Numbered from the stretch's first letter, positions 32,765-43,838 are shown. The stretch: DNA of 64,000 nt from Glycomyces sambucus (GCF_900102815.1 NZ_FNGF01000002.1:186001-250000), one strand, 5' to 3'. Notes: generated by a model not told the origin, from the letters alone. Made by a program: numbers and translations.

Positions 32765-33940
32765 ATGACCCTGCCGCCGAACGCTGAACCGTCGAGCGAC
32801 ATCCTGGTGGACAAGGCGACGGGCGCGCTCGCTGGCGCGGCGGTGGGCGACGCGCTCGGCGGCGCCGCCGAAGGGAACACGCCCGCGGCCATCCAGGCCC
32901 GCTACGGCGGCTTCATCGAGGGGATCGTGCCGCCGTTCAACACGGACTGGCGCAACGCCCGCCCCATCGCCCCGTACCACAAGGGCGACGGGCACATCAC
33001 CGACGACACCCTCATGACCTGCGCACTCGTCGACGTCTACGCGGACGTGCGTGGCCACCTCGACGCCCACGCGATCGCCTCGCACCTGGTGCCGCTCCTC
33101 ATCGGCGAGAAGCGCTGGATCCCCGAGTTCGAGGCCGAGGGGCTGCTGCTCCACCGGATCTTCCTCGCCGAGAAGTGGCTCGTCGCGCGCCTCCACTACG
33201 GCCACATCGACCCCCGCGAGGCCGGGGTCGGCAACATCGTCAACTGCGGCGCCACCATGTACGCCGCCCCGATCGGCATCGTCAACGCAGGCAGCCCCGA
33301 GGCCGCCTACGCCGAGGCCGTCGACGTCGCCGGCGCCCACCAGTCCTCCTACGGCCGCGAGGCCGCCGGGGTCTACGCCGCCGCCGTCGCCGAGGCCATG
33401 CGCCCCGGCGCCGACGTCGAGTCCGTGGTCGCCACCGCGCTGCGCCTCGCCAAGGACGGCACGAAGCACGCGATCGCCGCCGTCGTCGAGGCCGCCCGCG
33501 GCGTCGCCGACTGGCGCACCGGCCTCGCCGACCTGCGCCGCGCCGTCGAGCCGTACGACACCGTCGGCCCCGACTACCGCGCCCCCGCCATGGACGCGCG
33601 GATCCCGAGCCGCACCAAGGCCATCGAAGAGCTCCCGATCGCGCTCGGGATGCTCGTCGCCGCCCGCGGCGACTACCGCGACGCCGTCCTCGGCGCCGTC
33701 AACTACGGCCGCGACTCCGACTCCATCGCCGTCATGGCCGGTTCGATCGCGGGCGCCCTCGGCGGCCTCGGCGCCGTGCCCGCCGCATGGGTCGAGGACG
33801 TCAGCGGCAACTCCCGCATCGACGTCACCGCCACCGGCCCCGTCATCGCCGCCGTCGCCCGCGACATCTGGGCCGCCGACGCGCGCCGCGCCGCCGAGGT
33901 CGACGCCGCCCGCACCGCCTACGCCGGAGCGGCCGCATGA
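32765..33940 (+). CDS. ADP-ribosylglycohydrolase family protein (first of two)
   Basis: A 391-residue member of the ADP-ribosylglycohydrolase (ARH/DraG) superfamily, which cleaves N- or O-ribosidic bonds using two Mg ions. Metal motifs are visible: GDALGG (about residue 29), ITDDTLM (about 79) and GRDSDSIAVMAG (about 318). The enzyme is larger than typical ARH (about 300-360 residues). With a sugar transporter and ribokinase in the same operon, the likely role is hydrolysis of an imported riboside rather than reversal of protein ADP-ribosylation. It is the first enzyme after an intercistronic hairpin and overlaps the second ARH by 4 bp. GAGGAG lies upstream of the ATG. Confidence 0.88.
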   Translation: MTLPPNAEPSSDILVDKATGALAGAAVGDALGGAAEGNTPAAIQARYGGFIEGIVPPFNTDWRNARPIAPYHKGDGHITDDTLMTCALVDVYADVRGHLDAHAIASHLVPLLIGEKRWIPEFEAEGLLLHRIFLAEKWLVARLHYGHIDPREAGVGNIVNCGATMYAAPIGIVNAGSPEAAYAEAVDVAGAHQSSYGREAAGVYAAAVAEAMRPGADVESVVATALRLAKDGTKHAIAAVVEAARGVADWRTGLADLRRAVEPYDTVGPDYRAPAMDARIPSRTKAIEELPIALGMLVAARGDYRDAVLGAVNYGRDSDSIAVMAGSIAGALGGLGAVPAAWVEDVSGNSRIDVTATGPVIAAVARDIWAADARRAAEVDAARTAYAGAAA

Positions 33941-35283
33941 TCCGACTCTCCTGGACCCAGCCCGAGGACCTCGTCCCGCACGCCCTCGAAGCCGCCCGCC
34001 TCGACGGCCGCGACGCCGCCGCGATCCGCGACCGCTGGACCACCGCGGGCGGCTCCACCCAGGCGCCGGTCTCCGGCGCGACCCCCCGGCCCGCCCCCGC
34101 GGCGCTCCGGGCGCTCGCCCGCGACCTCCTCGCCGAACTCGACACGCTGCCCGACCCCGAAGCGCTGCGAGCGAGCGAACCCGACGAGCCCGGCGCGATC
34201 CTCGCGTTCGCCGCACCCCCCGAGCTCCCCGCGCCCGGCGACGTCGAGGACCGCGTCCTCGGCGCCTGGCTCGGCCGCGCCGCCGGCTGCCTCCTCGGCA
34301 AACCCGTCGAGAAGATCTCGCTCGGCGGCATCCGCGCCATCGCGAAGTCCACCGGCAACTGGCCGCTGCACGGCTACTTCACCGAGCGGGGCCTCGACCC
34401 CGCCGTCGCCGCCGCCCACCCGTGGAACCGCCGGTCGCGGCCCACCAGCCTCGCCGAGAACATCGACGGCATGCCCGAGGACGACGACCTCAACTTCCCG
34501 CTCGTCGCCCTCACCCTCCTCGAACGCCACGGCGACGCCTTCACCACCGACCACGTCGCCCAGGCGTGGCTCGACCTCCTCCCCGGCGGCCGGGTCTTCA
34601 CCGCCGAGCGCATCGCCTACCGCAACCTCCTCGACGGCATCGAACCCGAGCGGGCCCGGGCCGTGCGCAACCCCTTCCGCGACTGGATCGGCGCCCAGAT
34701 CCGCACCGACCTCTACGGCTGGACCCGCCCCGGACTCCCCGTCGAGGCCGCGGTGCTCGCCTGGACCGACGCGCGCCTCTCCCACGGCCGCAACGGCGTC
34801 TACGGCGCCATGTTCGCCGCGGCCGCCTCCGCCGCCGCCGTCACCGGCGCCCCGGTCGCCGCCGTCATCGAGGCCGGCCTGTCGGTGGTCCCGCCGAACT
34901 CCCGCTACGCCACCGCGATCCGCTTCGGCACCGACCTCGCCGCGGGCGCGCTCGGCGACGAGGCCGCCGTCGACGCCCTCCACGCCCAGTACGGGCACCT
35001 CCACTGGGTCCACGTCCTCAACAACGCCGCGCTCCTGGCGTTCGCGCTGGCGCGCGGCGACGGCGACCTGCACCGCACCATCACGCTCGCGGTCTCCGGC
35101 GGCTGGGACACCGACTCCGTCGGCGCCACCGCCGGTGCGGTCGCGGGCGCGCTCACCGGCGCGAAGGCCCTGCCGCGCAAGTGGACCGACCCGATCGACG
35201 ACCGGTACGCGACCTCGGTGCCCGGCTTCGCCGGCGTCCGCTTCACCGACCTGGCCGCCCGCACCCTGGAGGTATCCCGATGA
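33937..35283 (+). CDS. ADP-ribosylglycohydrolase family protein (second of two)
   Basis: A 448-residue ARH-fold protein, only distantly similar to its neighbour. The N-terminal approximately 95 residues (starting MIRLSWTQPEDLVPHALEAARLDG) are extra. The ARH core follows with GAWLGRAAGCLLGKPVEK, the metal motif PEDDDLNFP (about residue 180) and SGGWDTDSVGATAGA (about 389). Both metal-binding acidic clusters are present, so it should be active. Two non-identical hydrolases in tandem suggest two linkages or anomers, or a heteromer. It overlaps both neighbours by 4 bp. Confidence 0.88.
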   Translation: MIRLSWTQPEDLVPHALEAARLDGRDAAAIRDRWTTAGGSTQAPVSGATPRPAPAALRALARDLLAELDTLPDPEALRASEPDEPGAILAFAAPPELPAPGDVEDRVLGAWLGRAAGCLLGKPVEKISLGGIRAIAKSTGNWPLHGYFTERGLDPAVAAAHPWNRRSRPTSLAENIDGMPEDDDLNFPLVALTLLERHGDAFTTDHVAQAWLDLLPGGRVFTAERIAYRNLLDGIEPERARAVRNPFRDWIGAQIRTDLYGWTRPGLPVEAAVLAWTDARLSHGRNGVYGAMFAAAASAAAVTGAPVAAVIEAGLSVVPPNSRYATAIRFGTDLAAGALGDEAAVDALHAQYGHLHWVHVLNNAALLAFALARGDGDLHRTITLAVSGGWDTDSVGATAGAVAGALTGAKALPRKWTDPIDDRYATSVPGFAGVRFTDLAARTLEVSR

Positions 35284-36173
35284 CCGCCGTCGTCGTGCTC
35301 GGCTCCGCGAACCTCGACCTCGTCTACGACGTCGAGCGCATCCCCGCCCCCGGCGAGACCGTCCTGTCGCTCGGCTTCGGCGCCTTCCCCGGCGGCAAGG
35401 GCAACAACCAGGCCGTGGCCGCCGCCCGCGCGGGCGCCGACACCCGGTTCATCACCGCGCTCGGCCGCGACGGCTCCGGCGACCGCCTCGCCCGGGAAGC
35501 CCGCGACGCCGGGATCACCCTCCTGGACCGGCGCGTGGACGCCCCCACCGGGACGGCCGCGATCTTCGTGGACCGCCGCGGCGAGAACTCCATCGTCGTC
35601 GACTCCGGCGCCAACGCCGCCCTCACCGACCTCACCGGACCCGAACGCGAGGCGATCGGCGCCGCCGACGTGCTCGTCCTCCAACTCGAGACCCCGATCG
35701 GCACCGTCGCCGAGGCGGTCGCGGTCGCGAAGGCCGCCGGGACCCGCGTGGTCCTCAACGCCGCCCCCAGCGGCGAGGTCCCGCACCACGTCCTCGACGG
35801 CGTCGACGTGCTCGTGGTCAACGAGCACGAGGCCGCCGACCTCGCCGGCCCCGGCGCCGACCCGATGGCGGCCCTGACCGGCCGCGGGTGCGCCGTCATC
35901 ATCACGCTCGGCGCCGAAGGCGCCCTCGTGGGCCTGCCCGGCGAGACCCCGGTGTCCGTGCCCAGCCACAAGGTCGACGCCGTCGACACCACCGGCGCCG
36001 GCGACACGTTCGTGGGCGCGCTCGCCGCCGCCCTCGACGGCACCGGCCTGGAGGCGCTCGTCGCCGCCACCGGCTTCGCCACCGCCGCCGCGGCCATCGC
36101 CGTGCAGCGCAAGGGCGCCGTCCCGTCCATTCCGACCCTGGAGGAGGTGCGGGCGTTCCGTGACGCACGCTGA
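35280..36173 (+). CDS. rbsK: Ribokinase (PfkB family)
   Basis: A 297-residue PfkB-family sugar kinase of the ribokinase type: VLGSANLDLVYDVERIPAPGET at the start, the substrate-binding GGKGNNQAVAAARAG (about residues 40-54) and the catalytic DTTGAGDTFVGAL with its anion hole and general base Asp (about residue 243). It would phosphorylate ribose freed by the two upstream glycohydrolases to ribose 5-phosphate for the pentose-phosphate pathway. It overlaps the preceding gene by 4 bp and the next by 14 bp. Specificity for ribose over other pentoses is inferred from family pattern and context. Confidence 0.9.
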   Translation: MTAVVVLGSANLDLVYDVERIPAPGETVLSLGFGAFPGGKGNNQAVAAARAGADTRFITALGRDGSGDRLAREARDAGITLLDRRVDAPTGTAAIFVDRRGENSIVVDSGANAALTDLTGPEREAIGAADVLVLQLETPIGTVAEAVAVAKAAGTRVVLNAAPSGEVPHHVLDGVDVLVVNEHEAADLAGPGADPMAALTGRGCAVIITLGAEGALVGLPGETPVSVPSHKVDAVDTTGAGDTFVGALAAALDGTGLEALVAATGFATAAAAIAVQRKGAVPSIPTLEEVRAFRDAR

Positions 36174-38193
36174 TCCCGACGAGGCCGCCACCAACACCAT
36201 TGATCCGCTGGTGCCCCGGCCCATCGACCGCCCGACGACCCTGCCGCCCGGCGGCCGGATCGACCCGGCGGCCGGCGACATCGCCAAGATCTTCGCCGCC
36301 CCCGACGACCCCGCCGACTGGCCCGCCTGGCGCGCCGACCTCGCCGCCTGGCGCGACGAGGCCCGCGCCCGCCTCGCCTACAGCGGCGAGGCGTACGACG
36401 ACCCCGCCGTCCGGTGGGCCGCGCGCGCCCACGCCGTCGCCCAGGTCTGGCTGTGGGACGAGCGCCTGTTCGACCACGCCGAGCAGCGGTTCACCCCCGA
36501 GCGGTTCCTGGAGTCCGTCGCCGCGCAGGGCGGCCTCGACGGGCTCGTCCTCTGGCACGCCTACCCCGTCATCGGCATCGACGACCGCAACCAGTTCGAC
36601 TTCTACCGGGACGTGCCCGGCCTCGCCGACCTGGTGCGCCGCTTCCACGACCTCGGCCTGCGCGTCTTCGTCGACTACAACCCGTGGGACACCGGGACCC
36701 GGCGCACCGGCCGCGGCGACGCCGACGAGCTCGCCGACCTCATGCGCGACCTCGACGCCGACGGCGTCTTCCTCGACACCCTCAAGGAAGGCGACGCCGC
36801 GCTCACCCGCGCCCTCGCCGGATGGGTCCTGGAAGGCGAGTCCCGCGTCGCCAACCCGCGCATCGAGGACCACCTCCTGTCGTGGGCCCAGTGGTTCGCC
36901 GACTCCGAGGCCCCCGGCGTGCAGCGCGCCCACTGGTACGAGCGCCGCCACATGATGCACTCGGTCCGCCGCTGGAACCGCGACCACTCCGGGGAGCTCC
37001 AGTCCGCGTGGATGAACGGCACCGGCGTCCTGGTGTGGGACGCCGTGTTCGGCGTCTGGGTCGGCTGGAACCGCCGCGACGAGGCCACGCTGCGCCGGAT
37101 GCTCCGCGTCCAGCGCGCCGCCACCGACGTCCTGGTGGAGGGCGAGTGGGCGCCGCTCGACGGCGCCACCCCCGAGGCGGTCGCCGCCGGGGTCTACGCC
37201 TCCCGCTGGACCCGCGGCGACGTGACACTGTGGACGATCGTGAACCGGCGCGACCTCGACTGGGTCGGCGACCCGCTCGCCGCGCCCGCGACCGGCCCCC
37301 GCTACGACGTCACCGCCGGCACCGAGGTCGCCGGCGCCGTCAAGGTCCCCGCCCGCGGCGTCACCGGCGTCCTCGACCTCGCCCCCGGCGCCGAGCGCCC
37401 GGCCTGGCTCGACGCGCTCCTCGCCGAGGCCGCCGCCGACCCCGGCGCGACCGACGCGACCTTCCCGGCCCGCGAGGCGGTCCGCTTGCGGCCCAAGCCC
37501 TCCGCACTGCAGATCCCGCCCAACACCGCGATCCGCGTCCCGGCCGGGCGCCGGGACCTCACCGTCGCCTTCCGCCGCCGCGAGACCGGCTTCTACCAGG
37601 GCGCCCCCTACGTCGAGGAGTGGAAGCCGCTCCCGCCGCGCCTCCACGACGACCGCGAAGCGGTCCTCACCGCCGAGACCGGCCCGGTCGCCGTGGCCGC
37701 CAACGAGGTCTCGCTCCTGCAGTACCGGCTGTTCCTCGACCGCAGCGGCTACGAACCGCAGGTCCCGCACCGGTTCCTCACCGGCACCGAGGACGCCGAC
37801 CCGGCCGCGCCCGTCACCGGCGTGTCCATCGAGGACGCCCGCGCGTACGCCGCGTGGGCCGGCGCCCGCCTGCCCGACGAGTTCGAATGGCAGCTCGCCG
37901 CCGCCGCGCCCGGCTTCACCCGCCGCCGCCCGGCCGTGTGGAACTGGACCGAGAGCGAGCACTCCGACGGCGTCACCCGCTTCGCGATGCTCAAGGGCGG
38001 CAGCGACCACCGCTCCGAAGGCTCCGACTGGTACACCGACGGCGGCCTCAAGGACCCCGGGTTCAGCCTCAAGTTCCTGCTGCCGGGCCTCGGACTCGAA
38101 CGCTCCGCCAGCATCGGCTTCCGCATCGCCTGGGACCTGCCCGGCGACGGCCTTCCCAGTGACGATCCATCCAGGAGCGAGGAGACCGCATGA
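36160..38193 (+). CDS. TIM-barrel glycosidase-like protein fused to a SUMF1/FGE-type domain
   Basis: A 677-residue fusion. Residues about 85-340 look like a glycoside-hydrolase-type TIM barrel: LDGLVLWHAYPVIGID, VFVDYNPWDTG and LDADGVFLDTLKEGD are beta-strand ends with acidic residues. Residues about 480-670 match the SUMF1 (formylglycine-generating enzyme-like) fold: VAVAANEVSLLQYRLFLDRSGY, VSIEDARAYAAWAGARLPDEFEWQLAA, WNWTES and FRIAW. Most SUMF1-fold proteins are binding or oxidoreductase modules; here the Cys pair needed for sulfatase maturation is not seen, so an FGE role is unlikely. No signal peptide: it acts in the cytoplasm on the imported compound. The GTG start overlaps rbsK by 14 bp. 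Function is unknown. Confidence 0.7.
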   Translation: MTHADPDEAATNTIDPLVPRPIDRPTTLPPGGRIDPAAGDIAKIFAAPDDPADWPAWRADLAAWRDEARARLAYSGEAYDDPAVRWAARAHAVAQVWLWDERLFDHAEQRFTPERFLESVAAQGGLDGLVLWHAYPVIGIDDRNQFDFYRDVPGLADLVRRFHDLGLRVFVDYNPWDTGTRRTGRGDADELADLMRDLDADGVFLDTLKEGDAALTRALAGWVLEGESRVANPRIEDHLLSWAQWFADSEAPGVQRAHWYERRHMMHSVRRWNRDHSGELQSAWMNGTGVLVWDAVFGVWVGWNRRDEATLRRMLRVQRAATDVLVEGEWAPLDGATPEAVAAGVYASRWTRGDVTLWTIVNRRDLDWVGDPLAAPATGPRYDVTAGTEVAGAVKVPARGVTGVLDLAPGAERPAWLDALLAEAAADPGATDATFPAREAVRLRPKPSALQIPPNTAIRVPAGRRDLTVAFRRRETGFYQGAPYVEEWKPLPPRLHDDREAVLTAETGPVAVAANEVSLLQYRLFLDRSGYEPQVPHRFLTGTEDADPAAPVTGVSIEDARAYAAWAGARLPDEFEWQLAAAAPGFTRRRPAVWNWTESEHSDGVTRFAMLKGGSDHRSEGSDWYTDGGLKDPGFSLKFLLPGLGLERSASIGFRIAWDLPGDGLPSDDPSRSEETA

Positions 38194-39377
38194 CCGCGCC
38201 GCTGGAGGGCCTGCGGGTCCTCGACGTCTCGACCCTGTTCGCCGGGCCCATCGCCGCGACCTTCCTCGGCGACTTCGGCGCCGACGTGATCAAAGTGGAG
38301 CACCCGACGAAGCCCGACGCCGCGCGCGGCCACGGGCCCTCCAAGGACGGCGTCAACCTGTGGTGGAAGACGCTGGGCCGCAACAAGCGCACCGTCACCG
38401 TCAACCTCGGCACCCCCGAGGGCGCCGAACTGCTGCTGCGCCTGGCCGCCGACGCCGACGTGCTCATCGAGAACTTCCGGCCCGGCACCCTCGAACGCTG
38501 GGGCCTGGGCCCCGACCGGCTCCACGAGGCCAACCCGCGCCTCGTCGTCGCCCGCGTCACCGCGTTCGGCCAGACCGGCCCCTACTCGGGCCGCCCCGGC
38601 TTCGGCAGCCTCGCCGAGGCCATGAGCGGCTTCGCGGCCCTCACCGGCCAGCCCGACGGGCCGCCCACCCTGCCGCCCTTCGGCCTCGCCGACGGCATCG
38701 CCGCGCTCGCCACCGCGTACGCCGTCATGGTCGCGCTCCGCTCCGCCGACCGCGACGGCGCCGGCCAGGTCATCGACCTCGCCATCATCGAGCCGATCCT
38801 CATGCTCCTGGGCGGCCAGATCACCGCCTACGACCAGCTCGGGGTCCTCCAGCCGCGCAGCGGGAACCGCTCGGTCAACAACGCGCCCCGCAACGTCTAC
38901 AAGACCGGCGACGGCGAATGGGTCGCCGTCTCCACCAGCTCCCAGTCCATCGCCGAACGGGTCGTGCGCCTGGTCGGGCGCGCCGACCTCGTCGCCGAGC
39001 CCTGGTTCGCCTCCGGGCACACCCGCGCCGAGCACGCCGACGAACTCGACGAGGCCGTGGCCGCCTGGATCGGCGCCCGCCCCACCGCCGAGGTCGTCGC
39101 CGCGTTCGAGGACGCCCAGGCCGCCGTCGCCCCCGTCTACGACGTGCGCGGCGTCCTCGCCGACCCGCAGTACCAGGCGATCGGCACGGTCCAGACCGTC
39201 CAGGACGACGAGCTCGGGCCCGTCAGAATGCAGAACGTCCTGTTCAGGCTCTCGGGGACCCCCGGCGCGATCCGCTGGCCCGGGCGCCGCCACGGCCAGG
39301 ACACCGACGAGGTGCTCGCCGAGGTCGGCGTCACCCGCGAGCAGCTGGAACGACTGCGGGAGAAGGGGATCGTATGA
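38190..39377 (+). CDS. CaiB/BaiF (class III) CoA-transferase
   Basis: A 395-residue family III CoA-transferase: LRVLDVSTLFAGPIAATFLGDFGADVIKVEHP at the start, NKRTVTVNLGTPEGAELLLRL and the catalytic Asp in GQVIDLAIIEP (about residue 190). These enzymes transfer CoA from succinyl- or acetyl-CoA to an organic acid through an aspartyl-CoA thioester. It is coupled by 4-bp overlaps to the fusion gene before it and the CitE-like gene after it. The CaiB plus CitE pairing is known from pathways that activate a hydroxydicarboxylic acid and cleave it to smaller acyl-CoA units, so an acidic aglycone from the imported compound is the probable substrate. Confidence 0.9.
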   Translation: MTAPLEGLRVLDVSTLFAGPIAATFLGDFGADVIKVEHPTKPDAARGHGPSKDGVNLWWKTLGRNKRTVTVNLGTPEGAELLLRLAADADVLIENFRPGTLERWGLGPDRLHEANPRLVVARVTAFGQTGPYSGRPGFGSLAEAMSGFAALTGQPDGPPTLPPFGLADGIAALATAYAVMVALRSADRDGAGQVIDLAIIEPILMLLGGQITAYDQLGVLQPRSGNRSVNNAPRNVYKTGDGEWVAVSTSSQSIAERVVRLVGRADLVAEPWFASGHTRAEHADELDEAVAAWIGARPTAEVVAAFEDAQAAVAPVYDVRGVLADPQYQAIGTVQTVQDDELGPVRMQNVLFRLSGTPGAIRWPGRRHGQDTDEVLAEVGVTREQLERLREKGIV

Positions 39378-40180
39378 ACCCGGTCAGCGCCCTCTACGTG
39401 CCGGGCGACCGCCCGGACCGCTTCGACAAGGCCGCCGCCTCCGGCGCCGACGTCGTCATCCTCGACCTGGAGGACGCCGTCGCCGACGCCGCCAAGGCCG
39501 CCGCGCTCGACCACGTCACCGCCTGGCTCGCCGCCCGCACCGGCGGCCCCGAGGTCCAGGTCCGCGTCAACGTGGGCGCCGACCACGAGATCCGGGCCGT
39601 CCGCGCCACCGGCGCGCACGTGGGCCTGCGCATCCCCAAGGTCGAGGCGCCCGAGGACCTCGGCGTCATCGCCTCCCTCGCGCAGGGCCTGCCGCTGACC
39701 GCGCTCGTCGAGTCGGCGCGCGGCCTCCAGAACGCCGGACCCATCGCCGCCCACCCGGCCGTGGCCGCGCTGGCGCTCGGCGAGGCCGACCTCGCCTCCG
39801 ACCTCGGCTCGACCGCCGAGGCCGTCCTCGACCACGCCCGCATCCGCCTCCTCGTGGCCGCCCGCGCCGCGGGCCTGCCCGCCCCGATGCTCTCGGTCTA
39901 CCCGCGGATCCAGGACCTCGACGGCCTGCGCGCCGACACCGAGCGCGGCCGGGCCCTGGGCCTGCGCGGGCGCACCGCCGTGCACCCCAAGCAGCTCCCG
40001 GTCATCCGCGAGGTCTTCGCGCCCGACCCCGAGGAGACCGCGTGGGCCGAGGCCGTCGTCGCGGCCCTCGGCGGCGCCGCGGACGGCGGCGGGGGAGTGG
40101 CGACCCTGCCCAGCGGTGAGATGGTCGACCCCGCGATGCTCGGCCGCGCCCGCGCCATCCTCGCCGCCGGGCGGCCCTGA
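39374..40180 (+). CDS. HpcH/HpaI aldolase / CitE-type acyl-CoA lyase
   Basis: A 268-residue CitE-like lyase with all family blocks: LYVPGDRPDRFDKAAASGAD, VVILDLEDAVAD, VQVRVN, ALVESARGLQNA, LGEADLASDLG (Mg ligands) and RTAVHPKQLPVI. Relatives cleave citryl-, malyl- or citramalyl-CoA to acetyl-CoA plus a keto acid. Coupled to the CoA-transferase by ATGA, it is the last enzyme of the operon and likely splits the CoA-activated acid. Exact substrate unknown. The next gene starts 18 bp later with its own leaderless promoter. Confidence 0.9.
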   Translation: MNPVSALYVPGDRPDRFDKAAASGADVVILDLEDAVADAAKAAALDHVTAWLAARTGGPEVQVRVNVGADHEIRAVRATGAHVGLRIPKVEAPEDLGVIASLAQGLPLTALVESARGLQNAGPIAAHPAVAALALGEADLASDLGSTAEAVLDHARIRLLVAARAAGLPAPMLSVYPRIQDLDGLRADTERGRALGLRGRTAVHPKQLPVIREVFAPDPEETAWAEAVVAALGGAADGGGGVATLPSGEMVDPAMLGRARAILAAGRP

Positions 40181-40185
40181 GCGGG

Positions 40186-40191
40186 CATACT
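40186..40191 (+). promoter_or_regulatory. -10 box for a leaderless GNAT transcript
   Basis: CATACT lies 6 nt before the GTG at 40198, with no Shine-Dalgarno. Confidence 0.5.
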
Positions 40192-40197
40192 CGGGCG

Positions 40198-40716
40198 GTG
40201 ACACTCATCCGACGCGAGAGGGACGGCGACCGCGACGCCGTCCACGCCCTCCACACCGCCGCCTTCGCCGGACTCCCGCACGCCTCCGGCGGGGAGGCCG
40301 ACCTCGTGGACGCCCTGCGCGGCACCGCCGCCTGGGACCCGCGGCACTCTCTCGTGGCCGAAGTGGACGGCGAGGCCGCCGGCCACGTCCTCTCCACCTA
40401 CGGCACCGTCGGCGAGGCCCGTGTCCTCGGCCTCGGCCCCATCGGCGTCGACCCCGCCCTCCACCGCCGCGGCATCGGTTCCGCCCTCATGCACGCGGCC
40501 CTCGCGGCCGCCGACGCCTGCGGCGAGCCCGCGGTGATCCTCCTGGGCGACCCGGCCTTCTACGGCCGCTTCGGATTCGTGCCCGCCGCCGACCACGGGG
40601 TCGTCCCCGAGCACCCCGAATGGGGCCCCTACTTCCAGATCCGCACCCTCAGCGCCTGGGACGAGGGGCTGCGCGGCACGTTCGCGTACGCGCCCCCGTT
40701 CAGCGAGTTCGGCTGA
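40198..40716 (+). CDS. GNAT family N-acetyltransferase
   Basis: A 172-residue GNAT acetyltransferase. It starts MTLIRRERDGDRDAVHALHTAAF. The acetyl-CoA site is LGPIGVDPALHRRGIGSALMHAAL (motif A, R-R-G-I-G), and PAVILLGDPAFYGRFGFVPAADHGV identifies the YhbS-like subgroup. The acceptor is not predictable. The GTG start with an adjacent CATACT box suggests independent leaderless expression even though it follows the riboside operon by 18 bp, so it may or may not be part of that system. Confidence 0.9.
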   Translation: MTLIRRERDGDRDAVHALHTAAFAGLPHASGGEADLVDALRGTAAWDPRHSLVAEVDGEAAGHVLSTYGTVGEARVLGLGPIGVDPALHRRGIGSALMHAALAAADACGEPAVILLGDPAFYGRFGFVPAADHGVVPEHPEWGPYFQIRTLSAWDEGLRGTFAYAPPFSEFG

Positions 40717-40777
40717 GGCGCGCGGCGATGAATCGCGCCCGGCCGCGTCGTCTGCACCGCGAGAGAACGGAGACCAG

Positions 40778-41425
40778 GTGACCCACGCCGACCTGTCGCG
40801 CAAGCAGCTCTGGAGCGCGATCTTCACCGAACGCCAGGCCCTCGCCGACGACCTCGACGGCCTCGACCCCGCGGCGTGGACCACGCCCTCGCTGTGCGCG
40901 GGCCTGTCGGTCCGCGAAGTCCTCGCCCACCTCACCGCCGGGGCCAGCCTCGACTGGGGCCACTGGATGGCAGGGGTGATCAAGCACCGCTTCGACTTCG
41001 ACGCGCAGTCCGACATGCAGCTGCGCCGCCGGCTCGGCGACTCCGCCGCCGACACCCTGGCGCAGTTCAAGGCCGCGGTCGCCAGCACCACCCGGCCGCT
41101 GCCGCTCAAGGCCGTGCTCGGCGAGATCGTCGTCCACGGCGAGGACGTGCGCCGGCCGCTCGGCATCCGCCGCGACCACCCGACCGCCACCGTGACCGCG
41201 GTGGCCGACTACTTCCAGCGCACCAACATGACCGTCCCCTCCGGCAAGCGCGCCGCGGGCCTGCGGCTGGAGGCCGCGGACGGGCCCTTCACGGCCGGTG
41301 ACGGCCCGCTGGTCTCCGGCCGCACCATCGCCCTCGTCATGGCGATGACCGGCCGCGCCGCCTACGGCGACGAACTCGACGGCCCCGGTGCCCCGGTGCT
41401 TTTGGAGCGCTGCGCGTCCATGTGA
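40778..41425 (+). CDS. TIGR03083 / DinB-like maleylpyruvate isomerase family protein
   Basis: A 215-residue protein of the TIGR03083 (mycothiol-dependent maleylpyruvate isomerase N-terminal, DinB-fold) family: LDGLDPAAWTTPSLCAGLSVREVLAHLTAGASLD (residues about 25-60) and IVVHGEDVRRPLGI. The conserved His residues in AHLTAG and VHGED are the usual metal ligands of this fold. Most members act with mycothiol in thiol transfer or detoxification. The GTG start has CGGAG 8 nt upstream. It ends at a strong terminator shared with katG. Confidence 0.82.
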   Translation: MTHADLSRKQLWSAIFTERQALADDLDGLDPAAWTTPSLCAGLSVREVLAHLTAGASLDWGHWMAGVIKHRFDFDAQSDMQLRRRLGDSAADTLAQFKAAVASTTRPLPLKAVLGEIVVHGEDVRRPLGIRRDHPTATVTAVADYFQRTNMTVPSGKRAAGLRLEAADGPFTAGDGPLVSGRTIALVMAMTGRAAYGDELDGPGAPVLLERCASM

Positions 41426-41482
41426 GGCTGCGGGGGCGGGTCGGCGCGAGTCAGGGCGCCGGGTGCGAGACGCCGCACACGC

Positions 41483-41518
41483 GACAGCCGCCGGGCCCGA
41501 ACGGGCCCGGCGGCTGTC
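41483..41518. terminator. Bidirectional terminator between TIGR03083 gene and katG
   Basis: Perfect 17-bp arms starting GACAGCCGCCGGGCCCG (41483-41499) and complement (41502-41518) around AA. Confidence 0.9.
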
Positions 41519-41527
41519 ACTCGCCTG

Positions 41528-43816
<2,289 letters not shown>

Positions 43817-43838
43817 CTAGACAACAACCTACTCGTAG

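Noticed and set aside
36160-38193. Sulfatase-maturing formylglycine-generating enzyme
   Set aside because: The SUMF1-type domain shows no active-site Cys pair and no sulfatase gene is nearby.
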